A DNA stretch of 64,000 nt from Actinomyces lilanjuaniae (GTDB taxonomy: Bacteria > Actinomycetota > Actinomycetes > Actinomycetales > Actinomycetaceae), in assembly GCF_003606385.1 (NCBI RefSeq), contig NZ_CP032514.1, forward strand, positions 2,170,001 to 2,234,000. Reading direction: 5' to 3'. The position numbers and the translations under genes are program-made. The notes beneath the pieces are model-generated. The model was given only the letters and a program-made list of their open reading frames with translations, was not told the DNA's origin and searched no databases. Within the stretch, counting starts at the first letter, position 1. Every line of letters begins with the position of its first letter. Of this stretch, positions 1 to 8,951 are shown piece by piece.

Positions 1-1
1 C

Positions 2-979
2 GACCCGCAGGACCTCGTCACCGTCAGTGGCACCCAGACCTACCCCACCGAGGGAGCGCTGATGATGACAACGGTCTCCGTGACAGGGTGCCCCGGCTAC
101 CCCGTGACCGTGGCCAACGTCGTCGTGGCCTGGCTGTCGCCTGACCAGACCGTGCTGGACAGGGAGCAGGTCTGCCCCAAGGAGGTGTCCGCGGAGGAGA
201 TCAACGAGCGTAACGAGACCCAGATGACAGGTTCCCAGGACGCTGCGGTGGTCGCCGCGCTGGAGGAGGCCGGTCTGGCAGAGTCCATGACGCTGACCGT
301 CACCGGCGTCGCCGAGGAGCAGGCTGGTACCGACATCGCTGCGGGCGACGTCCTGGTCTCCCTGACTCCCAAGGGAGCACAGACCACCACGCTGTCCACC
401 TACGCCCAGCTGCGCGAGCTGATGACCACAATCGACCCGGGAACCGAGGTCACCCTGGAGGTCCTACGCGACGGCCAGCAGGTCAGCACCACGCTGACGA
501 CACTGCCACCGGGTGCCATGGACGGTAGCGAGGGGGCCACCGAGGACGCCTCGGGCTCCCTGCTGGGGCTGCACCTTGACGTCGCCGCGGACTCCGATAT
601 TGAGGCCGAGTTCGGCCTCCCCGAGGTCGGCGGCCCCAGCGCGGGCATGATGTTCGCCTTAGCCATCGTCGACAAGGTGACCCCGGGGTCCCTGACAGGC
701 GGGCAGGACGTCGCCGGCACCGGCACGATCTCCGTGGACGGGCAGGTCGGCGCTATCGGCGGGATCCAGCAAAAGATGGCCGGGGCCTCGGGGGCCGGGG
801 CCGACTACTTCCTGGCACCTGCAGGCAGCTGCGAGGAGGTTGTCGGCCACGAGCCGGAGGGTATGCAGGTCTTTGCTGTCGCTACTCTCCATGAGGCCGT
901 CCAGGCAGTGGAGGGTATTGCCCTGGGTGACACCTCCGGGCTCACCACCTGCTCCTCCCTCCAGGACCGGCAGGACTGA
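2..979 (+). CDS. Lon-like PDZ-domain serine protease (YlbL family), 5' end cut by window edge
   Basis: The frame is open from base 2, so the N-terminus, including the expected signal anchor, lies outside the window. A PDZ-like stretch (residues about 75-150 after the first ATG at 62) precedes a Lon-type S16 protease domain. The catalytic Ser sits in GGPSAGMM (codon at 638-640) and the Lys in the GGIQQKMAGA segment (codon at 773-775), giving the Ser-Lys dyad. Known relatives (YlbL, Rv3194c) are membrane-anchored extracytoplasmic proteases without an ATPase domain. In mycobacteria the homologue also lies near uvrD2/nudC, as here. The physiological substrate is unknown. Confidence 0.88.
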   Translation, partial: DPQDLVTVSGTQTYPTEGALMMTTVSVTGCPGYPVTVANVVVAWLSPDQTVLDREQVCPKEVSAEEINERNETQMTGSQDAAVVAALEEAGLAESMTLTVTGVAEEQAGTDIAAGDVLVSLTPKGAQTTTLSTYAQLRELMTTIDPGTEVTLEVLRDGQQVSTTLTTLPPGAMDGSEGATEDASGSLLGLHLDVAADSDIEAEFGLPEVGGPSAGMMFALAIVDKVTPGSLTGGQDVAGTGTISVDGQVGAIGGIQQKMAGASGAGADYFLAPAGSCEEVVGHEPEGMQVFAVATLHEAVQAVEGIALGDTSGLTTCSSLQDRQD

Positions 980-1140
980 CCAGCAGGCTCCGGCCTCGGG
1001 AACAACGAGCCGGGAAGCAGCCCGGCCAGGAAAGTCGCAGGCTGTCCACAGGCGGTGACCGTGCTCTGGCCCTGGAACCAGCCCCCGTGCCAGGCTCACG
1101 GCACGACCGCAGGTCCGGGACCTGCCCGAAAGGAGGCCTG

Positions 1141-2127
1141 ATGCGGATCCGTGGATACAGCCCAGTCCTGTGGCGCAGGCCGGGCGAGAGCCAGATCGGT
1201 GCCGAGACTGGCCACGCCACCGTCCTGACGGACCTGTCCCAGCAGGAGCAGCGCCTGCTCGACCACCTCCCCGCGACCCTGGAGCCTGGCAGCGTCTACC
1301 ACGCCGCTCGCCGCGCCCAGGTTCCGGTCCCGCGTGCCCGGGAGATCCTCCAGGACCTGGAGCGTCGCGGTGCCCTCGTGCACGGCGCCCGCTCGGAGCT
1401 GGGTGGTCCCGACGCGGTCTACTGGGAGCGCCTTCGTCTGGGTGCTCGGCAGCGCAGCACCGTCCTGGGGTCCTCCACGATCGCCCTGTGCGGCTCGGGG
1501 GCTCTTCTGCAGGAGACGGCTCTGTGGCTCGCCGAGGCGGGAGTGGGCACCATCCTGTCTACAGCCCCTGACAGGGCCGACGGAGCAGACCAGCTCCTGG
1601 CAGCAAGATTTCCCACCATCCGTACCCGGGCGCCCCTGGGAACCCGGCCCGACCTGGTCCTGACCGTGGACTCCCACGTGGTCGAACCCCTTCAGGCCCG
1701 TCGCCTGGCCCAGGAAGGGCTGCTCCAGCTTTCGGTGGTGGTACGCGAGGTCAGCGTGCGCGTCGGCCCGGTGCTGGGAAGCCCGTCGGGCCCCTGCGCC
1801 ACCTGTCTGGGGCTGTGGGAGAGGGACGCCGACCCGTGCTGGCCCGCGCTGGCAACCCAGATGCGTACGCTGCCCCCGCCACAGACGGAACGGCTTCTCC
1901 TGCACCAGGCAGCCGCCCTGGCTGCCAGGGCGGCCACGGACAGTCTTCTGGCAGGCACGGTACAGCGCTCCCGCACCCCCACAACTCCCTCGAACGTGGA
2001 CAGCGCACCTGGTCCGCTACCGTCGATCGACTGGGCCAGCACCAGCGTCGAGCTGAGCGGACCTGATCCAACCGGGACCGCACGCCACTGGCCCCGCCAC
2101 GAGGAGTGCCTGTGCTCCCAGGTCTGA
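1141..2127 (+). CDS. ThiF/cyclodehydratase-like protein (Rv3196 type) with Zn-type Cys/His pairs
   Basis: The start at 1141 is chosen because AAAGGAGG lies just upstream; a GTG at 1087 in the same frame lacks this. The protein is 328 aa. Residues about 25-90 look like a winged-helix or leader-binding domain, followed by a Rossmann-like segment with ALCGSGALLQE. A CATC pair (about residue 220) and a C-terminal HEECLC motif probably bind zinc, as in E1/ThiF-like partners of YcaO cyclodehydratases. No YcaO or precursor peptide is visible, so a peptide-modifying role is not supported. The gene converges on uvrD2. It matches the conserved actinobacterial gene of unknown role found between the YlbL-like protease and UvrD2. 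Confidence 0.7.
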   Translation: MRIRGYSPVLWRRPGESQIGAETGHATVLTDLSQQEQRLLDHLPATLEPGSVYHAARRAQVPVPRAREILQDLERRGALVHGARSELGGPDAVYWERLRLGARQRSTVLGSSTIALCGSGALLQETALWLAEAGVGTILSTAPDRADGADQLLAARFPTIRTRAPLGTRPDLVLTVDSHVVEPLQARRLAQEGLLQLSVVVREVSVRVGPVLGSPSGPCATCLGLWERDADPCWPALATQMRTLPPPQTERLLLHQAAALAARAATDSLLAGTVQRSRTPTTPSNVDSAPGPLPSIDWASTSVELSGPDPTGTARHWPRHEECLCSQV

Positions 2128-2190
2128 GCGGCACATGCCCTGTCCTCGCAGTCCTCTCGCCCTGTGGGCACTCCGGCGGGACGGAGGCGC

Positions 2191-4347
2191 TCAGCCGGCA
2201 CCGTCCCCCTCCTGGAACTTCCTGACCAGGGACAGGACAGCCCCACCATAGTCCTGAAGCTTGGTGGCCCCCACCCCGCGCACCAGGGAGAGCTGGGGCA
2301 AGGTACTAGGCCTGACCACCGCGATGTCACGCAGGGTAGCGTCAGGAAAGACCGTGAACGCGGGCTTGGAGAGCTCTCTGGCGACGTCAGCGCGCCAGGA
2401 CCGCAGCTCCTCGAACAGGGCGACCGTCGCGGGGTCATGGGCTGCCTCGAAGTCAGCGGCCGCCTGCCTGGAGCGCTGCCTGGCCGACACCCGAGAGGGT
2501 GACCCCCGACCGGGAGCGGAGTCTGTCGGCCATATCCCCTCCAGGAACCGCGTCGGCTTGCGGGAGACCCGCCCGCCAGGCTGGCGCGCCCGCGCGCAGG
2601 AGATCACCAGGTGCTCACGCGCACGCGTGACCCCCACGTACAGCAGGCGCCGCTCCTCCTCCACGGCGGAGTCGGTCTCCGCTAGGGATATTGGCAGCAA
2701 CCCCTCACAGGCACCGACCAGGAGGACGGCGTCCCACTCCAGGCCCTTGGCCGCGTGTAAGGAGGACAGGGTCACCCCTTCCACGGACGGGGCGTTCTGG
2801 GCCGCTGCCCGCTCCATGAGCTCGACGTGAAAGGCGTCCAGCCCGATCCCGCGAGCCGAGGCAAGCTCGTCGGCCAGCTGGACAAGGGCGTTGAGAGAGT
2901 CCCAGCGCTCCCGCACCGCCCCCTGCGCGGCGGGAGGCTCCTGGCTCCACCCCTCCCGGGCCAGAACCGTGCGTACGTCAGCACCCAGGTCCCCGGTCAG
3001 GAACTCCCTCTCCGTGCGTGCCGCGCCCAGGAGGAGGGCCATAGCCCGCTTGACCTCCTCACGCTCAAAGAAGCGTTCCCCGCCTCGCACCAGGTAGCCG
3101 ATCTGGGCGGAGGCCAGGGCCTGCTCCACGACCTCCGACTGGGAGTTGGTACGGTAGAGGACAGCGACCTGGCTCAGAGGGACTCCCGCCGAGCGCAGAC
3201 GCTGTACCTGAGCGACAACCCCCTCTGCCTCCGCCACGTCGTCGTCATAGGTGTCAAAGCGCACCTGCGGCCCTGAGGGGCGCTGGGCCACCAGCTCGAC
3301 GGCGCCCGCAGGCAGGCGCAGGTTTCCTCCCCCTCGCCGGGACCTGGACAGGACACGGTTGGCCAGGGAGACCACCTGGGGTGTCGAGCGGTAGTCACGC
3401 GACAGGCGCACCGTGCGCGCGCCCTCGTAGCGGGAGGCAAAGCCGGTGAGGTAGTCAGGAGTGGCGCCGGTGAAGGAGTAGATGGTCTGGGACACGTCCC
3501 CCACCACGCACAGCTGGCGGCGCCGTCCCAGCCACAGGTCCAGCAGGCGCTGCTGGAGTGGTGAGACGTCCTGGTACTCGTCCACCACGAAGTGCTTGTA
3601 CTGGCTGCGCACCTGGGACGCTATGTCCTCGCGATCCAGCAGGATACCGATCTGGAGGAGCAGGACATCCTCGAAGTCAATGACCCCGCGCTCGTTCTTG
3701 GCCTCCTCGTAGGCGGACAGGACCCGGGCCACCGTCTCGGCCTCCAGTCCGGCCACACCCGTGCGTCGCGCCGCGGTGGCAGCCTGGACGTAGTCCTCTG
3801 GGAGAGTGAGGGTGACCTTGGCCCACTCGACCTCGGCGGCCAGGTCCCGTACCACCGCGCGGTCCGTTCCCAGACCCAGGCGCCGTGCCGCCGTCGCGAC
3901 GAGGGACGCCTTGTGGGGCTGTATCTCCGGTCGTCGTCCACCGACCGCGGTGGGCCAGAAGTAGGTGAGCTGGCGCAGGGCGGCGGAGTGGAAGGTACGG
4001 GCCTGGACCCCTGGGACACCCAGGTCCGCCAGCCGGGAGCGCATCTCGCCGGCAGCCCGGGAGGTGAAGGTGACTGCGAGGACCTGGGTGGCCTGGTAGG
4101 CCCCGGTAGCCACCCCGTAGGCGATGCGGTAGGTCATGGCGCGGGTCTTGCCTGTCCCCGCGCCTGCCAGGACGCACAGCGGCCCCTCCAGGTGCTCGGC
4201 GACCTCACGCTGGTCCGGGTCCAGGGCCTCAAGGAGGGCCTCGGCGCCACCCCTGTCGTCGGCCGGGGCGGGATCGGGGCTGTGTCGGGCAGGAGCGCGT
4301 CGGGTCCGGCTCAGTCGGGTCTGGTTCATCGTGGACCAGCCTGCCAC
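2191..4347 (-). CDS. uvrD2: ATP-dependent DNA helicase UvrD2 (SF1A, HRDC tail)
   Basis: This 718-aa superfamily 1 helicase unwinds DNA 3'-5' in repair and replication. The Walker A motif AGAGTGKTR lies near residue 65, with VDEYQDVSP (Walker B/motif II), GDVSQTIYSF (motif III), LSRDYRST (motif IV) and VTRAREHL (motif VI) following in order. The last 80 residues (FEELRSWRADVARE to the end) form an HRDC domain, which separates UvrD2 from UvrD1/PcrA. The start is GTG at 4347, or ATG at 4329. It lies 140 nt downstream of nudC on the same strand, and that gap carries a 29-nt repeat pair. In mycobacteria UvrD2 is essential. Confidence 0.93.
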   Translation of the reverse strand: MAGWSTMNQTRLSRTRRAPARHSPDPAPADDRGGAEALLEALDPDQREVAEHLEGPLCVLAGAGTGKTRAMTYRIAYGVATGAYQATQVLAVTFTSRAAGEMRSRLADLGVPGVQARTFHSAALRQLTYFWPTAVGGRRPEIQPHKASLVATAARRLGLGTDRAVVRDLAAEVEWAKVTLTLPEDYVQAATAARRTGVAGLEAETVARVLSAYEEAKNERGVIDFEDVLLLQIGILLDREDIASQVRSQYKHFVVDEYQDVSPLQQRLLDLWLGRRRQLCVVGDVSQTIYSFTGATPDYLTGFASRYEGARTVRLSRDYRSTPQVVSLANRVLSRSRRGGGNLRLPAGAVELVAQRPSGPQVRFDTYDDDVAEAEGVVAQVQRLRSAGVPLSQVAVLYRTNSQSEVVEQALASAQIGYLVRGGERFFEREEVKRAMALLLGAARTEREFLTGDLGADVRTVLAREGWSQEPPAAQGAVRERWDSLNALVQLADELASARGIGLDAFHVELMERAAAQNAPSVEGVTLSSLHAAKGLEWDAVLLVGACEGLLPISLAETDSAVEEERRLLYVGVTRAREHLVISCARARQPGGRVSRKPTRFLEGIWPTDSAPGRGSPSRVSARQRSRQAAADFEAAHDPATVALFEELRSWRADVARELSKPAFTVFPDATLRDIAVVRPSTLPQLSLVRGVGATKLQDYGGAVLSLVRKFQEGDGAG

Positions 4348-4396
4348 GTCTACGGGACAGGCTGGCGCACACGGCCTTTACCACAGTCCGGCCGGA

Positions 4397-4485
4397 GGGC
4401 TCCAGGTGCAGGTAGCGGACGGCGGTGGGGTGGTTTCGGTACTTCTGCCGCTGCGGGGGCTCCAGGTGCAGGTAGTGGACGGCGG
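4397..4485 (-). repeat. Pair of 29-nt direct repeats, 60 nt apart
   Basis: Copies at 4397-4425 and 4457-4485 differ at one base. They begin gggctccaggtgcaggtag and end ggacggcgg. They lie between nudC and uvrD2 and are separated by 31 unrelated bases. No function is recognised. The same 60-nt offset recurs in repeat pairs near 13.7 kb and 40.6 kb. Confidence 0.85.
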
Positions 4486-4487
4486 CC

Positions 4488-5603
4488 TCAGCTAGGAGGT
4501 GCACCCCTGAACCAGTCCTCAATGAGAAGCCGCCCCAGGGAGGCCCGCCCGGGCAGGACGATGCGCCGCTGCGCCACCGCCTGCGCCAGCTCCTCCCGCG
4601 AGACGAGGACGGCACCAGTGACCTCCTCCCCATCGGGACGGGCCAGATTCTCACCAGGGGCGAGCCGCGCCCGGTAGCCGAGCATGAGGGAGCGGGGAAA
4701 GGGCCAGGGCTGGGAAGCAAGGTAGGACACGTCCTCCACCCGCAGCCCCGTCTCCTCCCAGACCTCCCGTCGCACCGCGGCCTCCAGCGACTCCCCTGCC
4801 TCCACGAACCCAGCCACCACGGAGTAGCGTCGGTCCTCCCAGGAGGCACCGTGGACAAGGAGGAGACGGTCGGCGTCGTCGGTGACAGCCATGATGACAG
4901 CCGGGTCGGTCCGGGGGAAGTGCACGGCCTGGCAACCGCTGCACCGACGCGCCCAGCCTGCCTGGACCGCCATCGTGCGTGCGCCGCAGGCGGGACAGTA
5001 ACGCGACGAGCCGTGCCAGGCTGCCAGGGCCGAGGCGGTCACGGCCAGCCCGGAGTCACGGACACCCATCTGAGCGCCCGTCGCCCGCAGCGCGGTGAGG
5101 GGATGCCTGCCTAGTACCCGGCGCAGGTCCGGGTGGTCGGTAGCAGCACCCTCGGCGTCCGTCCCACCCCGAGGCTGCCCGGGGGCCTCGGGAACCTCCA
5201 GCCCCTGCGGCACGACGACGGCCAGCCAGCCGCGTCTCCCCGCCCGCGAGCCCGCACCGTCCTCCCTGTCGTCACGCCCCAGGTAGAAGGTGGACAGCCC
5301 CTCCAGGTCCAGCTCCTTCGCGCTGAGGTCGGGCAGACGGAACCCCGTCCCCCCTGGGTAGCCCTCCCACACACTGGCACCCATGCCGACGGCGTCGGGG
5401 GGAGCCAGTCCGTCCTCAGGCGGGTCGGGGCTGTGTGCCGAGGCGTCGAGTGCCACCCTGCCACGGGAGTCCACCAGCAGCAGCCGGGTGGCAGGATCGG
5501 TGGCAAGGGCTTCCAGCAGGCCGGGGTCGCTACGGCGCTGGGCGTCACGGTCGGTGGCGGAGCGGGCCAGGGCCAGATGGTCAACGAGCCAGTCACTGCG
5601 CAT
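4488..5603 (-). CDS. nudC: NAD+ diphosphatase NudC (Nudix hydrolase)
   Basis: Hydrolyses NADH/NAD+ to NMN(H) and AMP, and in other bacteria removes NAD caps from RNA. A zinc ribbon is visible as CPAC...CSGC around residues 215-235. The Nudix box GFVEAGESLEAAVRRE followed by WEETG gives the GX5EX7REUXEEXGU pattern. It is followed by SQPWPFPRSLM, the NudC-specific signature. The start is taken as ATG at 5603 with AGGGTG upstream; an in-frame GTG lies at 5609. The residues before about 100 form the usual variable N-terminal domain. The gene is cotranscribed with or upstream of uvrD2, and the nudC/uvrD2 neighbourhood is conserved in Actinobacteria. Confidence 0.93.
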   Translation of the reverse strand: MRSDWLVDHLALARSATDRDAQRRSDPGLLEALATDPATRLLLVDSRGRVALDASAHSPDPPEDGLAPPDAVGMGASVWEGYPGGTGFRLPDLSAKELDLEGLSTFYLGRDDREDGAGSRAGRRGWLAVVVPQGLEVPEAPGQPRGGTDAEGAATDHPDLRRVLGRHPLTALRATGAQMGVRDSGLAVTASALAAWHGSSRYCPACGARTMAVQAGWARRCSGCQAVHFPRTDPAVIMAVTDDADRLLLVHGASWEDRRYSVVAGFVEAGESLEAAVRREVWEETGLRVEDVSYLASQPWPFPRSLMLGYRARLAPGENLARPDGEEVTGAVLVSREELAQAVAQRRIVLPGRASLGRLLIEDWFRGAPPS

Positions 5604-5761
5604 AGTCACACCCTAGCCTGCCTGTCTCCTACGTCTCTCCTAGGTCCCTCGTATCTATCTGCTTCTACCTGCCGCTCCTCATCCGCTGACCGGGGCGACC
5701 TCCTCGAATGGTCCCTGCAGCCGGGCTGGCCGTCCAGGGAAGCAGGCCCTAGAGTGGAGCG

Positions 5762-7018
5762 GTGTCCTCCCCGTCCTCCCCGCCCCGGACCTACCTTGAC
5801 TGGGCCGCGACGTGCCCGGTAAGGCCCGAGGTGGCTCAGCAGGTCACCGAGGACCTCACCACTGCCGTGGCGGGACGTGGCAACCCGGCCTCACAGCACT
5901 CCAGCGGTCGGCACGCAGCTGCCCTACTGGCCGAGGCCCGCGCCCGCCTTGCCGCCGCCCTGGACGTAGACCCTCACGAGGTCCTGTTCACCTCTGGAGG
6001 CACCGAGGCTGACGCCCTGGTGGTCTCTGGGCGTGCCCGTGCCGTCCCGGGCGGACGCCTGGTGATCTCCCCCACCGAGCACCCGGCCGTGCTGGACTCG
6101 GCCCGTGCCGCCGTCAACCACCTGGGGGCCGAGCTGATCCTCCTGGAGGTCGACCAGGCCGGGTCGGTGGTGCCGACCTCCCTGGACGCGGCGGTGCACC
6201 ACGACAGCGCGGGTGCCCCTGCCAGCCTGGTCTCCGTCATGACGGTCAACAACGAGACCGGGTTGGTCCAGGACGTGCCCGCCCTGGTGGAGCGTGTCCG
6301 CGAGGCCTCCGGCGCACGTCGTCCCGGGCAGGCAGGCTACGTCCCCGTGCACTCCGACGTTGTAGCGGCCCTGGGCAAGGTGGCCGTGGAGCCGCGTGCG
6401 TGGGACCTGGACGCGATGAGCCTGGCCGGCCACAAGCTGGGCGCCCCGGCGGGCACGGGCGCGCTGGTAGCCCGCCGGGAGGTGGTTCTGGCCCCGGTCA
6501 CGGGCGGAGGCCGCCAGGAGAGAGCGGTGCGATCCGGTACGCAGGACGTCATCGGCGCCCGAGCGCTGGCCCTGGCGGTGGAACTGGCGGTGGCTGAGCG
6601 GCAGAAGCAGGCTTCCCGCCTGGAGGAGCTGCGTGAGCGGGTGCTGCGCGGGGCCAGCGCCCTGGGCGGCGCGCACGCGACCCTGCCGACCGACGCAGCC
6701 AGCTCCCCCGCTACGGCGCACCTGTGGTTTGAGGACTGCGACGCCGAGGCCCTGCTCATGGGGCTGGACCTGGCGGGGGTCGATGTCTCCGCAGGGTCGG
6801 CCTGCCACGCGGGGGTGTCGCAACCCAGCCACGTCCTGGTCGCCATGGGACTGGGCGAGCAGGCAGCTCGCTCCACCCTACGCGTAAGCATGGGTCCCAC
6901 GACCACCGGACACGACGTCGACCACCTGCTGGAGGTCCTGCCCACAGCCCTGGAGAGGGCTAGGAGAGCATGGGCGGCACGGTCCTGCGTTGACACTCCC
7001 CGAGAGCAGCGCTGGTGA
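5762..7018 (+). CDS. Cysteine desulfurase (IscS/NifS class V aminotransferase fold)
   Basis: Removes sulfur from cysteine as an enzyme-bound persulfide for tRNA thiolation and Fe-S assembly. The PLP lysine lies in SLAGHKLGAP (about residue 223), after HSDVVAALGK. The catalytic cysteine is in SAGSACHAGVSQPSH (about residue 345). The 418-aa length fits the family. The start is GTG at 5762; no strong Shine-Dalgarno is seen. The following small membrane-protein gene overlaps the stop codon, and mnmA, the expected sulfur acceptor, comes next. This is the order iscS-trmU known from mycobacteria. The C-terminal 15 residues are low-complexity and family-atypical. Confidence 0.92.
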   Translation: MSSPSSPPRTYLDWAATCPVRPEVAQQVTEDLTTAVAGRGNPASQHSSGRHAAALLAEARARLAAALDVDPHEVLFTSGGTEADALVVSGRARAVPGGRLVISPTEHPAVLDSARAAVNHLGAELILLEVDQAGSVVPTSLDAAVHHDSAGAPASLVSVMTVNNETGLVQDVPALVERVREASGARRPGQAGYVPVHSDVVAALGKVAVEPRAWDLDAMSLAGHKLGAPAGTGALVARREVVLAPVTGGGRQERAVRSGTQDVIGARALALAVELAVAERQKQASRLEELRERVLRGASALGGAHATLPTDAASSPATAHLWFEDCDAEALLMGLDLAGVDVSAGSACHAGVSQPSHVLVAMGLGEQAARSTLRVSMGPTTTGHDVDHLLEVLPTALERARRAWAARSCVDTPREQRW

Positions 7019-7389
7019 GGGCGCGTTGTAGCGCGCTGGTGCGCAGGGGGAACACCGTGCCGATACTCGCGGCAGCAGTACTGGGTGGCCTGGTGGTCGT
7101 CATGCTGGACAGCGGTATATGGCTGTATATCCAGGCCGTCTTCCACGACCCGGTGTCCTCACGAATGCGGGCCGCCATGCATCTGGCCTTCGCCACGACG
7201 TGCGTGGCCGCGCCCTCTGTGGGGTTCTACCTCCTGTACTTCTACGCCAGGGCGTGGCGGGCACTGGGCACCGGGCTGGCACGAGCTCGTCTCCTTGCGC
7301 TCCTCGTGGCGGCGCTGGTACTGGGCGCAGCCGCGATGACCGGCGTGCTCTGGGCGCTCTACTCACTCAACGACGCCGGGGTCATCTAG
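7015..7389 (+). CDS. Small membrane protein with three predicted TM segments
   Basis: A 124-aa protein beginning at a GTG that overlaps the desulfurase stop (GTGA), which suggests translational coupling. An internal GTG at 7060 would give 109 aa. Hydrophobic stretches occur at about residues 18-42 (ILAAAVLGGLVVVML), 60-82 (VAAPSVGFYLLYFY) and 95-118 (LLALLVAALVLGAAAM). No catalytic motif is visible and the family is not recognised. Its position between a cysteine desulfurase and mnmA is the only functional hint. It could equally be an unrelated passenger. Confidence 0.65.
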   Translation: MRARCSALVRRGNTVPILAAAVLGGLVVVMLDSGIWLYIQAVFHDPVSSRMRAAMHLAFATTCVAAPSVGFYLLYFYARAWRALGTGLARARLLALLVAALVLGAAAMTGVLWALYSLNDAGVI

Positions 7390-7674
7390 GTCCGGGCACA
7401 CGAGGCACGAGGGCGTCAAGCCGCTAGGCACTGGACTGCCCGGCCGTACAGCAGGAAGCCGTACCAGCAGCAGCCGGGCGGTGCTGGTAGCAGGGCCCCT
7501 GACAATCGCACCGGAGCCACTTCCCTGCCGCGTGCGGGCCGCGATAGGCTGCCACGGCCTGTCAGCCGCACGGCCAGCCAGGGACTCATGGGCCAGCCAG
7601 CGGGTCATGCGGCTGGGTCGGCGCCCGCTGGGGCGCTGGCCGGACGGAGACCGGATCAAGTGGAGGGAGTACCC

Positions 7675-8800
7675 GTGCGTGTCCTGGCTGCCCTGTCTGG
7701 CGGTGTCGACTCGGCCGTTGCCGCTGCGCGCGCCGTGGAGGCAGGCCACGAGGTGGTCGGGGTGCACATGGCCCTGACCCGTAACCGTCCGCTCACCCGC
7801 TCAGGATCGCGGGGCTGCTGCTCTGTCGAGGACTCCGGCGACGCCCGGTGGGCCGCCCAGGTCCTGGGAATCCCCTTCTACGTGTGGGACCTGTCGGAGG
7901 AGTTCGAGGAACGGGTGGTCGCTGACTTCCTAGCCGAGTACCGGGCGGGGCGCACTCCCAACCCCTGCGTGCGCTGCAACGAGCGGGTTAAGTTCGACGC
8001 CCTCCTGGACCGGGGCTGGCCCTGGGGTTCGACGCCGTAGCCACAGGCCACTACGCCCGCCTGAGCGGGGGCGCCGCCTGCGGCCGCCCGGGGACGAGGA
8101 GGGGCTGGAGCTGCGCCGTGGGGCTGACAAGGCCAAGGACCAGTCCTACGTACTGGCTGTCTCCGGACGCGCTGGCCTGGCTCGGGCGCTGTTCCCCCTG
8201 GGCGAGGCACCGAGCAAGGCGGCTGTGCGGGCCGAGGCGAGAGCGAGGGGGCTGCCTGTGGCCTCCAAGCCCGACTCCTACGACATCTGCTTCGTGGCCG
8301 ACGGCGACACCCGAGGTTTTCTTGCCCGAGCCCTGGGAACGCACCGAGGCGCCATGGTCTCTCCCGACGGCGAGGTCCTCGGCTCCCACGACGGGTACTT
8401 CGGCTTCACCGTGGGACAGCGTCGGGGGCTGGGGCTGGACCGTCCCGCCGCTGACGGACGCCCCCGCTACGTCATCGAGACCCGCCCCGCCACCAACGAG
8501 GTAGTGGTGGGTCCCGAGGAGCTGCTCACCCGTTCCCGGGTCGAGGGGAAGGACCTGGTACTGCTGGCTGCCTCGGAGGCGCTGGCGTGCCCACCTGGCA
8601 GCCGCGGCTGGAGCGGGGCGGCCGTGCAGGTGCGCGCCCACGGCAGGCCGGTGCCCGCCGACGTCAGCGTGGACGAGGCGAGCGGCACACTGCGGGCCGA
8701 CCTGCACGAGCCCCTGCGGGGCCTAGCAGCCGGGCAGTCCGTGGTCGTCTACGGCGGGGCGGGAGGCGACAGGGTCCTGGCCCAGGCGACAGTAGCCTGA
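7675..8800 (+). CDS. mnmA: tRNA-specific 2-thiouridylase MnmA (frame broken twice by single-base gaps)
   Basis: Transfers persulfide sulfur to U34 of Lys/Glu/Gln tRNAs. The start is GTG at 7675 behind GGAGGG. The P-loop-like LSGGVDSAV (about residue 8), the catalytic [15 protein letters not shown] (about 100) and the second cysteine in [14 protein letters not shown] are all present. The frame is lost at a GGGG run (8012-8015), where [17 protein letters not shown] continues in another frame. It is lost again at a G5 run (8067-8071), after which the original product continues to 8800. One extra G at each site gives a 375-aa protein of normal length. Sequencing undercalls are more likely than decay, because all key residues survive. 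Confidence 0.88.
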
Positions 8801-8951
8801 GCCACAAGTCCACACGGACCGGGCTAGCCCTGTTGGCTCTGAACCGACGGAGGCGGGTTGTCCTCCCCCTCTCCCCTCCCCGAGGAAGATGGCAGAGTTG
8901 ATGGTGACGAGCGGGTCAGCACCGCCGTAGGAGATGATGGCCGCTCACCTC

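Noticed and set aside
2128..2190. whiB7 between the ThiF-like gene and uvrD2, as in mycobacteria
   Set aside because: The gap is only 63 nt and no WhiB cysteine pattern is present.
4397..4485. Two-repeat CRISPR array (29-nt repeat, 31-nt spacer)
   Set aside because: Only two copies, no palindromic CRISPR repeat pattern, no cas genes in the window, and the other 60-nt pairs have short and degenerate repeats.
3592..4677. 361-codon plus-strand open frame opposite uvrD2
   Set aside because: It is a shadow of uvrD2, whose helicase motifs are complete.
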